A stretch of 40,833 nucleotides of DNA from Phaeoceros laevis (Eukaryota; Anthocerotophyta; Anthocerotopsida; Notothyladales). The translations under genes were made by a program, and so were the position numbers. Shown one piece after another: positions 11,066 to 20,261 of the stretch. The DNA is taken from assembly GCA_049999765.1 (NCBI GenBank), contig JBNGIQ010007880.1, positions 23,182 to 64,014 of the forward strand, in the 5' to 3' direction. Under the pieces are notes generated by a model. That model did not search any database. It had not been told where the DNA came from and was given only the letters and a program-made list of their open reading frames with translations. Within the stretch, counting starts at the first letter, position 1. The number at the start of each line of letters is the position of its first letter.

Positions 11066-11241
11066 GTGGGACGAGCCTGAGGATTGCCGGCAAGACGAGA
11101 GGTCGTCTGCCGTGTTGAAGGGGTCTCATACGGCAAGTTGTGAGGTGATGTTGTGTGGACAAGCCTGAAGATTGTGGACAGGACGAGAGGTCTGCCGTGC
11201 TGAAGGGCTCGTCGGCTACGGATTGCGAGGTGTCGGAGTGG
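11066..11241. repeat. imperfect tandem duplication, unit about 88 bp
   Basis: Two units start at 11066 and 11155. Both contain GGAC.AGCCTGA.GATTG, then GACGAGAGG, then TCTGCCGTG.TGAAGGG. The duplication follows directly on the 64-bp repeat array, so the region 10843-11241 is repeat-rich as a whole. Confidence 0.6.
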
Positions 11242-11403
11242 AGTAACTCTCAGGGGTTGGCCATTGGCGATGGTGGAGGTAGTTTTGCACCGTGTCAGGC
11301 GGCTAAGCCTGGGGGTTTGTGGTGGTTTTGGTTGTGTCTGACGGGACGCAAGTCCTGAACGGCAGAGTTAATCGTAACTAGTGCCCGTTTAGTCTGTTGT
11401 TGC

Positions 11404-12082
11404 TCATATATGAGTCTCTGTGGGAACGAAACCCCTTATACTACGATAGATGTGGGGATAAATTCTACCTTGGGTTGCTACAATAGACCCAAGTTGTGAT
11501 TCCAATTCCCTGGACGGGATGATTGGCATAGGGCACTTATCGGAGATGCTGTCCATCTTCCCATCAATATTAATGTGTGCATTTTTGTTTTGTTGCAGAA
11601 GCTTGATGTAGGCAGCACTACTACTCTTTTTCATAAGCAGGGCATGCTTAAAGCCATCATCCGTGATGCATGGGGACTTTCCTCTAGTTGAGGACGGTGC
11701 TTTCATAGCAGCCGCTACAGCAGCCCTCTTGACATCAGCTTCTTCCATTTCCTCTAGCGTCTCGGACAACCAGCTCACTAAGTTGCGACTAGATGGAGAG
11801 TAAGGCATTCAGGGCCTCAGGTAAAGCTTCATCCACCATTTTAGCTAGAGTACATCAGCCATCGAAAGAAATATAGTCCAGCAACATGCGTAACTCCGAT
11901 CCATCACAGTCCACACTAGCCAGTTGGGATTTGTCAAAAATCTGGACAACAGAATGGAATGCAACGTCCGAAATATAAGACATGATTCCTTGTACAGTCG
12001 TAGCTAGGGCTTGTAAAGGTAGGGAGTACCCCTTGGCTTCTAAATCCCGTTGCCAAACATTCTGAAGGCAAAGAGTCAACAA
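11404..12082 (-). pseudogene. unassigned ORF fragments, possibly gag-like
   Basis: Two minus-strand frames, 11855-12082 and 11404-11808, look like one protein with a frameshift. The first is helix-prone (WQRDLEAKGYSLPLQALATT, VVQIFDKSQLASVDC). The second has a charged segment (LSETLEEMEEADVKRAAVAA) and a Lys-rich stretch. No zinc knuckle, catalytic motif or membrane segment is visible. The location, between repeats and a Penelope-like fragment, favours a mobile-element origin, but I cannot name the family. Confidence 0.25.
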
Positions 12083-12967
12083 AAGCCATCTTTTGCTATG
12101 AGTACGTCAGGAATGTAGATAATCATTGTGGAAAACATGTAAGCTTGAGGCCAATCAAGCTAAGTGGGAGGTACCAAAGGTACAAAGCTACCGGAGCTTT
12201 AGATATTTATTTATTTATTTATCAGCATCAAGATGCCATAAACATCATATGCCTACATCACCCTGTTTCCAGGCCATGTGATGCACCATTCCAAGATTAT
12301 GTACAATGACAAGCAAGGCATGGCAACATTGGTATTCTACGACAAAAGATGCTCAGAATGGTAAGTGTAGTCCGAGAAATTGTCATTCATAATATTACAT
12401 TTAGCAAGCTATAGTTTAATGAGAACTAGCTGAGAGACCGCTAATTTCTTGTTCAATTCTATGACATGTGTATGTTTATACTGCAAGTTCGAGAACTACC
12501 GGGAATAATGCTTTAGCACACAAAAAGCCAAGCATATTGAGTCAAGCAGGCATCCAGACCAAATTCAGGTAGCATGAAGGCATTGGGACCAAGTTACAGT
12601 TGAAAAATACGTTTTTTAGGTATTCACGTTTATTTTACAGCAATCCTGAAATTAAAGAGGTAATTAGACAATTGCTAGTTTATGGAAAGAAAGTGATCAG
12701 CTTGCAAAAAAAAGTTCGTGACTACACAGTGTAATAACATACGATCTAGATCATGGCATGTGTGTAGCATAAAGCATCTGTGGGCTATGAAGCCAGAAAA
12801 CGCCAAGATGTAGGTTATAGCAACAGCGAATCACCTAGGTGTAGGCCAAGGCACGGCCAGACCTTAATATGATGCTGAGCAAGAACGATACATTTCAGGG
12901 ACGGATACAAATCCAGGGAGGCCCACCTTTAATTTCCAATGCGTAATGCATCTGAGAACATTCTCTC
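12083..12967. other. non-coding AT-rich region
   Basis: No coding frame is seen. It holds a short (TTTA)n tract at about 12205-12222 and otherwise unique-looking AT-rich sequence. Confidence 0.45.
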
Positions 12968-13082
12968 TTAAAAGTATGTTGTCTCTATTGCCTTCTCCTT
13001 GTGGATCGAGTACCCACCTAGAGAGGCAGGGGGTGTGCGCTAAGGCAGAAGTAAATCTAAGGGACATCATAATTAAAAGCTT
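12968..13082 (+). pseudogene. fragment of a second Penelope-like RT (linker block)
   Basis: Read on the plus strand, this piece encodes the same linker peptide as 3906-4022, including CGSSTHLERQGVCAKA and VNLRDII. Nothing upstream on the plus strand encodes the rest of the RT, so this is a 5'-truncated copy in the opposite orientation. Confidence 0.6.
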
Positions 13083-13085
13083 CCC

Positions 13086-13349
13086 ATGACGGAGGCAGAG
13101 GCAACTTCAGTGTTCCACGCTGTGTTGGAGGAGCAGGTCACCATCTCCAATAGGAATTTGGCAGCAGCTGTGCACAACATTCCGGTTGTTGCACCAGAGC
13201 GATGCCAAGCAACGCGCGTGAAGGCAGCCATGGTCGATAATCATGGGGGACACATTATCCTAAACGGCTCTCGACCAGACATCATGTTCATGGACACCGG
13301 GGCTGAGCCTGTGATTTTAGGTGCTAGGAAACATCAAAAGCCTAAGTAG
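13086..13349 (+). pseudogene. retroviral-type aspartic protease fragment
   Basis: A short open frame of 87 codons. Its last third contains IMFMDTGAEPVILG, a good match to the D-T-G-A active-site loop of LTR-retrotransposon proteases with hydrophobic residues before the Asp. The partner motifs of the fold (flap, G-(F/Y/D)-(D/V)-hydrophobic-hydrophobic-(G/L)) are absent because the frame runs into the repeat block at 13325. It sits between two blocks of Penelope-like sequence, where the other copy (3706-3905) has unrelated sequence. It was therefore either captured or inserted there. Confidence 0.45.
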
Positions 13350-13749
13350 CAACAAACCTACAAAACTGGATCTCTGACCAAGTAACCAGCAGCCACAGCA
13401 TACCAAGCAATGATCTGGTGAAGATCATGGCTCATACCCTCTTCATCAGTGCCGAAGGATGATCACTGCCCCAGGATTTCTGAGTAAAAGGATGCATCCA
13501 CGTCCGGCAGATCCTGGCGCTTCTACAACTCTTTTCAACCATGTTCTTTGTAGTGAAACATTGCATCCAGGCGGGGTCAAAGACTAAATACCAAGCCAAG
13601 CCTAACATTCATAAGGTGTACTCTGTGTACCTTTTCGTGACAGGAAGAATCACACAAGGAGTGGTGAACATCAGCAGGAATTCATACCGGCCAGCATTAG
13701 ACCAGGTGCAAAGGTAATGACAGTCAAACCATCAAGCATTGTGACCAAA
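13325..13749 (+). repeat. inverted copy of the 3278-3705 repeat
   Basis: The reverse complement matches 3278-3705 along its length with scattered substitutions and small gaps. It ends exactly where a gypsy LTR begins at 13750, so gypsy-1 inserted into or beside this repeat. Confidence 0.65.
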
Positions 13750-14006
13750 TGTCATAGTTAACTAAGGTTAAGGCATGGAGAGTTAAGTAAGTAACGTGTG
13801 TAAGTTCTAGCACCTGCAGGAAATGAGTAGAAACAAAGGTAGATAAGAGAAGTAACTAGAAGGATAGGTGTCAAAAGAAAATACGGCCTCCATTACGTAA
13901 TCCGGGGGCACGCCACATGTACATGTGTCCATTATAAAAGGCAATACAGAACCCTAGGGAAGGGCTCTCCATTCTGGAAACCAGCAGTCAAGTGTGAACT
14001 ATGACA
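13750..14006 (+). repeat. 5' LTR of gypsy-1
   Basis: The 257-bp LTR starts TGTCATAGTT and ends AACTATGACA, a perfect 10-bp terminal inverted repeat with TG...CA. A TATA-like box (TATAAAAG) lies at about 13935, a plausible start for the element's transcript. A primer-binding site follows two bases later. Its 3' partner lies outside the window or is lost. Confidence 0.85.
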
Positions 14007-14007
14007 G

Positions 14008-14020
14008 TGGTATAAGGGCC
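14008..14020 (+). other. primer-binding site of gypsy-1
   Basis: TGGTATAAGGGCC lies one base after the LTR. It resembles the initiator-Met-tRNA site TGGTATCAGAGCC with two changes, and it aligns with TGGTATTAGAGCCC at the same position in gypsy-2. Confidence 0.7.
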
Positions 14021-14039
14021 GTGACCATAGCTGCTGGTC

Positions 14040-14678
14040 ATGCGCAGGGGAGTGCGCAAGCTAAGGGAGAGGTATTAGGTGCCAAACACCTACCACGATC
14101 ATCGGAGGCTTACGATTTTGTTGGATGAAGTTGCGGGAGAGCGGCCAGTGAACAAACAGCAATTGCGTGCATTATTGTCGGCCGGGATCGCAATGTGGCG
14201 CGGCCTGGGTCTGCTGACCAAGGAGACCGTGAGGCAGCAAGGATAGCGCCAGGCAGGTGTGCGATGCGGTGCGGATAGGGGGGCACGCAAGAGGAAGAAC
14301 CACTTTTTTATTGTTGCCCTCATGGGGGTGAGCTAGGGCGGGTGTCCCCACGGCTGCAAGGCCAGGCGCGCGTGATCAGATTGGCGGGCCTGACACCGTA
14401 GGAAGGCGCGCGTGCGTAAGAGCTGGGAAGACATCCCCACAGCAGCCAAATATAAGGCAGGCAGCGGCGTGAGCAGGGAGGTGGCGCAGGCAGCGCCCGG
14501 AGCAGAGAGGGCGCACCGAGAGGGCGCGAGAGCAGCAGCAGAGAGGGCGCACCGAGAGGGCGCGAGAGCAGCAGCAGAGAGGGCACGCAGAGAGGGCGCA
14601 TGAGTAGGAGCGCGTGGGCGGCGTCCACGTGAGGAGCGCGAGCGGCTGACTGCCACGCCAGCAAGAACCAGAGTGTGA
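14040..14678 (+). pseudogene. pre-gag ORF of gypsy-1 (decayed)
   Basis: From ATG 14040 a frame of 212 codons reaches TGA at 14676-14678, with internal stops (first near 14076). It aligns with the intact pre-gag ORF of gypsy-2. Both start just after the primer site in similar sequence, and QLRALLSAGIAMWRGLGLL pairs with QIEELLALALFVIRSGVHLL. Both end with an Arg-rich stretch and a final Val before TGA. The second half has expanded 36-bp repeats. The function is unknown. Position and conservation suggest a real extra gene of this family. Confidence 0.5.
14505..14602 (+). repeat. 36-bp tandem repeat within the pre-gag ORF
   Basis: Two full units (14505-14540, 14541-14576) and a partial third. 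Each unit encodes a 12-residue Arg/Ala/Glu peptide such as ERAHREGARAAA, so the repeat keeps the reading frame. Confidence 0.8.
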
Positions 14679-15093
14679 ATGACAGATTTGCGGAGTAGAG
14701 GAGGAGCTGGAGGGTTTGTAGCGCCAGCACCGATGAATGTCGAAGCAGAGATGGCGGCAGGCGAGCCAGAAATCGCGAGGCCGGAGGACATGGTTAGGAT
14801 GGTGAGCACCGCACCAGCCAACTGGAATTCAGAACAGCTGACCAGATTACTCTTGGAGCGGATGAGCATGGTGGATGAGCTGGAGAAGGCATTGAAATGA
14901 CAGCAGTCCGTGCAGGCGCCCCAACAAGCTAGTGGGTCTGCGACAACCTACACCATCAAAGCTCCTAAGCCTGAGTTGTATGACGGAAAGCGCGATCCAG
15001 CAGAGGTTGAACGATGGAAGCGTCACGTATGCCTCTATGTGTTGCTGCAAAATGTTAGGCATGAGCTTCAAGTGGTCCTGCCTCAACATTTTT
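14679..15093 (+). pseudogene. Gag N-terminus of gypsy-1
   Basis: ATG 14679 directly follows the TGA of the pre-gag ORF. The peptide opens MTDLRSRGGAGGF and has a coiled-coil-like stretch (QLTRLLLERMSMVDELEKAL). A TGA follows at 14898-14900, and then the start of the capsid-type domain (YTIKAPKPELYDGKRDPAEV, ERWKRHVCLYVLLQNVRHEL). It stops at VVL, where a minus-strand insertion begins. The remaining Gag resumes at 30091. The same peptide blocks occur in gypsy-2. Confidence 0.75.
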
Positions 15094-15167
15094 TTTTTGG
15101 CGACAGTGGACACTTTTTATAAATGAAAACAACAGTACATAGTAAAGGGGAAAAGAATCCTCTAGAA

Positions 15168-16633
15168 TTAGTCTACCATGCTAAGGTTAGATATATTGTG
15201 GGAGATGACTATGGCATTGTCACTAAAGCCGAAGAACTCCACACGACGACGTCCACAAGGATATAATCTAGTGGTAAGAGCCTAGGCCTCCCAATCGGGA
15301 GGTCTCGGGTTCGATCCACGCAGGGCCCAAGAGGTGGGCCCCGTAATTTCTTGGCACTAGTTTGCAGAAATGTATAGTCTCGGTGGCTTGTGGCAGAAAA
15401 GGCTTCCTCGTGGACAAAAAAGGGTTCTTTATAGGAAAAAGATTAGGTAGCGGCTGATTTCTGCCACGGAGTTAATCGTGAAGTGGTTACTTATGGCTAC
15501 AGGACTCTGTACGGGCAGAGCTCTCGGAATGGAAAAATCCCGTATGGGTCAAGTGACATCGTGTGTAATGGGTTTGAGCTACGGCCCCGAGAAATAAAAT
15601 CAATCGCTCTAAAAAAAACTCCACACGACGACCATTAGGGACTTGGGCGACTGCAGTGGTGAGGGAGGGTGGAAGTGGTTCCAAGGCTGTGTTGGTAGTA
15701 TGGTCCTCCGCATAAACAAAATAGAGCCTCACTCCCTGATGTACATGCCCAACAGTTTTGCACGACACGAAAGGGACCGAGCAGAGGTAATGAGCGTGGT
15801 GAGGGTTTTTGAGTGCGACAAGGAATTGGGTGCGCGAAGGCTTGGTGTTGGCGACCACAGCAGCGAGGATTTGTAGCTTCCTAAGCTTGGCCAAGATATG
15901 CCATGTGTCACCCTTACCAAAGGGGATAGTAGCAATGAACCGGATCGGAAAGCCTGGAGTTAGTGACGCAAGCTGTTCTGGGATGCAAAAAGAAAACGGG
16001 AACGAAGAGGAGAAATTTGACTGAACCACCGGGCCTTCTACGTTAGAGAGTGTTGTTGGCGGGTAGATTTGAAGGAGGCGGGATGGGGGGGTCTTGGTCG
16101 GTCATCTCCCTGCGCCAGATCTCACTAGCTAGGCTTTCCAACGCAAGGAGTTGAAAATCAACGACACAGTAATTGTCAGCAGAAACCTGATTGCCCTCTT
16201 CCAGACATAAAACCTGGGCACGGTGGGTTAGATTTTGGAGGTCAGCCAGTTTACGCTCAAACACAGGTGTGCACACCACCTCTTGTTGCGTTGCAAGGTC
16301 GAGTTTAGGAGCGAGGCGCCTAAGGGCGGCCGCATCTTCTTTCTACAGGATAGTGTCCAAAGCGTAGATGGCGGAGCTTCTCCTCGCGAAACCCTCCGAA
16401 AGGCACCATTGTAGCTCTGCTGTCAACTCCCTACGGAGGTCCTGATGCCTAGAGGGAGAGCAGCCCTCGCAAGGAGGACCAGTGGCATCTGCAATGTAAG
16501 TCGGATCCTGCAGCAGGCGATCAAGCAAGGCCTGCACTTTGCGAATGGATGGAATCTTTTGGGTCACCTTTTCGATCGAATAGCGAGAACTGTCCAGGCA
16601 TTCTTGCCAAATTGCAGCTTCCCAGTCGCACTT
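15168..16633 (-). pseudogene. unrecognised ORF interrupted by a SINE
   Basis: From the N gap at 16633 a frame contains IRKVQALLDRLLQDPTYIAD, LRRELTAELQWCLSEGFARR and FERKLADLQNLTHRAQVLC. After one in-frame TAG and a frameshift near 16040 it continues with FIATIPFGKGDTWHILAKLR and VRLYFVYAEDHTTNTALEPL. A SINE sits at 15251-15616. If it and one duplication copy are ignored, the frame continues for about 30 codons (FGFSDNAIVISHNISNLSM) to TAA at 15168-15170. Continuity across the SINE argues that this was real coding sequence. I recognise no domain. It could be a LINE-associated ORF or a carried host sequence. Confidence 0.4.
15251..15616 (+). mobile_element. tRNA-derived SINE with intact target-site duplication
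   Basis: A 366-bp insertion is flanked by identical 16-bp copies of AACTCCACACGACGAC (15235-15250 and 15617-15632). Near its 5' end are an A-box-like TAGTGGTAAGAG (15269-15280) and a perfect B box GGTTCGATCC (15308-15317), 27 bases apart as in a tRNA. A tRNA-like stem (CCTCCCAATCGGGAGG) lies between them. The 3' end reads AAATAAAATCAATCGCTCT and then a short A run. The family name is unknown to me. Confidence 0.85.
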
Positions 16634-16764
16634 NNNNNNNNNNNNNNNNNNNNNNNNNNNNNNNNNNNNNNNNNNNNNNNNNNNNNNNNNNNNNNNNNNN
16701 NNNNNNNNNNNNNNNNNNNNNNNNNNNNNNNNNNNNNNNNNNNNNNNNNNNNNNNNNNNNNNNN
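16634..16764. other. assembly gap (131 N)
   Basis: 131 N, not a round number, so this is possibly a sized gap. It interrupts the unrecognised minus-strand ORF. Confidence 0.95.
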
Positions 16765-17629
16765 GGTGGCTAGAGGAGGGGGCGATGACGGAGGATTGCG
16801 TGTAGCTGTGGCCTGGCGACGCTCTAGAAGCCAGACCAAAGGGCTAGGGTCAAGAGGGGAGGTAGAGGGGAGGGCTATGAAGGACGAGACTTGTACTAGA
16901 CTGAGGTCGTGGGCGGGGTCGGATATGGGAGGAGCAGTGCTGACGGACGGCATGTAGGGGAGACAGACAGTGGTTCTAGGAGGACTTGAAGCGTGACTAC
17001 AATGTGGGGGAGAGGAAGGTCTGCAAGGGAGAAACCGGGAGGGTTGAGAGCGCGAACGTAGCAGAGGAGGGGATGGGCTGAGCAAGCGAGCCGACAGCAC
17101 TGAGCGGCTCCATTCTGAGACTTGAGCGATGGGAGCCGACGAGGGCGGGAGGCGGGAGTGTGGAGGATAAGGGGCGGAGGGAGAGCAAGAGGGCTAAGCA
17201 AAGCAGACTGGATTGTTGTAGACCGACTAGATATGGAGCGGGCGGCAAGAGGAAATGACCAGCAGGGAGATGAAGGTGTGGATGGCCGGAACCACGGAGC
17301 AATGGCTGGCTGTGTTGACGGCTGGGGGTAAGACAAAGACTAATCCTTGGTCTGGAGCTGGCTGGCCAACTAAATTCAGCAAATGAGAGCGAATTCTGAC
17401 AATGGCATTGAAGGCGACGGATCGGAGGCGGATTTTTACCTTGAATAGGAAGTTTGGCGCTGGCGTAATCTCCGTTGCCCTTAAAGTTAGCTGACGACGA
17501 ACGAGGAAGCTCCACCGTGCCGTTCTTGTTCGGACCCCGTTCCATGACATTCTGTTGACTCATTTTTGAGGCTGGCTTCTGTACAGGCTGCAGACCATAG
17601 GCAACAAGGAGAAGCGGAGGACCCATCAT
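16765..17629 (-). pseudogene. Pro/Ser-rich low-complexity coding-like region
   Basis: All three minus-strand frames give long Pro/Ser/Leu-rich translations, so frame choice is uncertain. The most protein-like start is at about 17570 (MSQQNVMERGPNKNGTVELP), followed by KVKIRLRSVAFNAIVRIRSH in another frame. It may be the disordered N-terminal part of the protein at 15168-16633, separated by the gap. No conserved motif is seen. Confidence 0.2.
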
Positions 17630-17670
17630 CTACGAGGAGGAAGCACCCAAGGGCAGGTACCCAGACCGTC

Positions 17671-17690
17671 AAATAAAATCATTCAATCAT
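17671..17690 (+). other. retroposon tail-like motif
   Basis: AAATAAAATCATTCAATCAT resembles the words at 38658-38680 and at the 3' end of the SINE (15590-15605). It lies at the boundary between the LINE C-terminal region and the segment downstream of it, so it may mark a retroposon 3' end. Confidence 0.35.
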
Positions 17691-17845
17691 GTGACCAGCC
17701 AGTAAGGCCCGTCCCTGTAAAAATGCCACCCAGCCTCCAGTCCGTTTCCTTGAATTTTTTGGGAGCTCTCCTACGCATAGCATGGCCTTTTGTTATTACT
17801 CCCTCCCAGATGTTGCACAGAAGCATGTTTGGAGACTTAGCATCT

Positions 17846-18480
17846 TCACCTCTGAAAACTTGAGAGGTCCAACTTGTCCAGAGAACGAATAAGGTATTGG
17901 CTCAGAGTGCAGGTCACCACTGGGCTTTGACAAGAGGCCTCTGCAGGTTCGGGTTTAGTCCAAAGAGAGCAAACTTCAACTGCATCCTGAAATTGCTTCT
18001 TGGGAAGGTGAGTCTCAACCACCTTTCGACTCATCCCCAAATCATTCTTGCAACTCCACATGTGTAAAAAATATGCTGACTCTTTTGGGCTTGCTGACCA
18101 GGGCATATGGTACATAATTGGTGACCTCTGGCAGCAAGATGATCATCATACCTGTCTCCATTCGGAAGGACTGCTTGGTACATGCACCATATAGTGTACC
18201 AAAACTTGGGGCGAATACCCAGACTTGTCCAAAGAAAAATCAGTATCCTTCTCTGTGCTCCAAGATGTAGTCTCCAACGGGGGACCATAGATTCTCGCTG
18301 TTTCTTCTTTTCTGAATGAACTAGAAGTTTATAGAGAGTCACCGTTTTGTAGTTCAATAGGGAAGCTTTCCCTTGCTGTGAGCGAGCTGGGCCTGCTGGC
18401 CACCTCCAATGCCCTGGATGTACAATCAGTTGTGATTCCGACCGTCTTTCCCACCATTCCTTTCTAGAGCTATATAGCTC
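17846..18480 (-). pseudogene. LINE ORF2 C-terminal zinc-binding region
   Basis: Minus-strand frames contain FWYTIWCMYQAVLPNGDRYD and then CTICPGQQAQKSQHIFYTC. That is the C-x2-C-x...-H-x4-C arrangement with 'W...LP..DR' found after the RT in plant L1-type LINEs (zf-RVT). It is the downstream continuation of the RT at 23.6-25.0 kb, cut off from it by gypsy-2. A frameshift follows the finger. The stretch normally found between the RT thumb and this finger appears to be partly missing. Confidence 0.65.
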
Positions 18481-18524
18481 AACCTAGCCCAGAAGCTCAT
18501 CAGGGGTCTGCCACTTAACAGTGG

Positions 18525-19340
18525 CTACCTGCTGGAGGACGATGATCGGCACGAGATCATCAGCCTGTTCAAGCGTACAGGTACCATTGTGGCAGGGGTG
18601 TTCTTTGCTGCAGGCAATGCAGCTGTCAATAAAGTTTCTGGATGCTGGCCAGCATTCAAGTAGAAAGGTGTAAACCCGGTGGCCGATGCCACTGCATCAT
18701 TGAAGGCAAATTCGGCGAAGTGCAAAAATGTGTCCCACATCACCTGATGAGTGCTGCAGTGCGCCCTTAAGAAGTCTTCTATCGTTTGATTAGCTCGTTC
18801 AGTTGCTCCGTCGGTTTCGGAGTGATATGTGGTTGATAAGCAAAGTTCGGTACCAAAGCCCTGTGCACAGCTCGCCAGAAATGAGAGCTGAACCTAGTGT
18901 CTCTATCACTAACTAAGGATCTAGGTAACCCATGGAGCCGATAGACATGTTTTAAGAACAGGTCGGCAGTTTCTACTGCTGTGCATGTCTCCTTTGTTGG
19001 TACCAAATGTACCATTCTAGTAAGCTTATCTGTAAACACTAAGATAGAGTCATACCCCCCGCGTGTTGTTGGAAGCCCCGTTACGAAATCCATGGTTACT
19101 TGCCTCCATGGCTTGATGGGTATTGGCAAAGGTTGCAGCAGACCTCCCTTCCTTGTTCGGGATGCTTTAATGCATTGACAGACATCACATTCTTGAACAA
19201 ATGTTCGTACTTATTGATGGCTGGCCAGTAGTATGTCCTGCTGAGAGACTGTTGTTTGCGTTGGATTCCTGGATGTCATGCAGAGGGATTGCAGTGAGCT
19301 TCCTTGATCAACAGCTGGCGCAAGTCAGGAAGTGCAGGTA
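18525..19340 (-). pseudogene. gypsy-2 integrase
   Basis: The N-terminal zinc-binding part is readable near 19210-19320 (EAHC..., HPGIQRKQQSLSRTYYWPAI) with a TGA inside. The core at 18779-19129 has TMDFVTGLP (first catalytic Asp) and VSDRDTRFSSHFW (second Asp). One frameshift later TDGATERANQ supplies the Glu, so all DDE residues are present. LHFAEFAFNDAVASATGFTP follows at 18525-18743, and then the frame ends. The C-terminal domain is missing. At least two frameshifts make it non-functional. Confidence 0.8.
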
Positions 19341-19639
19341 TATTATATTCGATCTTTAAAATACAGCATACCTTCGTGCTGGCGCCAGTCTTCTGAAGTA
19401 CCTTGATTCAGTAGTTCCAATACTTGCTGTGCTAGCTCATCAGTCTCTAAGGCTTGTTGAATGCGGCTTTTCCATTGCTCTTGTTCCTACACATTGCTGC
19501 TTACCAACATATTAATTTGTGGGACTGCCTGCCCGGTATTAGTCCTGGTTCTATCGCTATCCCCCAAGGCATAATGATGGATCCTACTCAGTGCATCTGC
19601 CACATGGTTATCAACTCCGCAAAGATACTTGACAGTAAA

Positions 19640-20240
19640 AGGGAATTGCTATAAGAGTTCTAACCACCAAGCCTGCTTTCTGGACAACACTGCCTGCGTT
19701 GGTAAATATAGCAAGGATGATGATCTGTTTCTAATACAAAATGTCTACCCTCCAGATAGCATCTCCACTCCTTGATGGCTAGTACTTGAGGAATGGCCTC
19801 TTTTTCGCTGGTTGTCCAATTAAGCTCAGCCCCCTTGAGCTTGCATGAAAAGTAGGCAATTGGATGTCAGCCTTGATCATCGTCCGGCTGCAAAACTGCA
19901 CCCACCACTACATTTGAAGCATCGCATGTAACAATGAATTCTTTGCTGTAATCAGGGTAGATTAAAACTGGTGCAGTTACCAAAGCATGTTTCAGTTTGG
20001 CGAAGGCTTCCTCTTGCTCTGCCTGCCAACACCAAACCCTTTCTTGCTGCAGCAATCCAGTTAAGGGAGTTGCAATGCCTACAAACCCTTTAACAAATTT
20101 TCGGTAGTAATTGGCTAAACCTAGAAAGGACTGGAGCTCTTTTACACTTGAGGGACAAGGCCAGTTTTGTATTACCTCGGTCTTGGCAGGATCTACATGA
20201 ATGTCGTCCTTGTCTACAATATGTCCCAAATACTCCAAGC
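19640..20240 (-). pseudogene. gypsy-2 RT connection and RNase H
   Basis: An open frame at 19867-20238 contains LGLANYYRKFVKGF, the conserved RT-connection block. It then has TCDASNVVVGAVLQPDDDQG, the RNase H first strand with its catalytic Asp. The later RNase H block (ETDHH) is readable near 19730-19760 in another frame. Frameshifts separate the pieces. Confidence 0.75.
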
Positions 20241-20261
20241 GTTCAGCCAGAAATTCACACT

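Noticed and set aside
13086-13349. Host aspartic protease gene
   Set aside because: Only one DTGA loop is present, with no second lobe and mobile-element sequence on both sides. A retroelement protease fragment is simpler.
15251-15325. Functional tRNA gene
   Set aside because: The A and B boxes and a tRNA-like stem are present, but the acceptor stem is not paired. The unit continues into a 366-bp body with an A tail and target-site duplication, so it is a SINE head.
16896-17336. Pro/Ser/Leu-rich ORFs as real proteins
   Set aside because: All three minus frames and one plus frame are open because of base composition, so no single frame is convincing.
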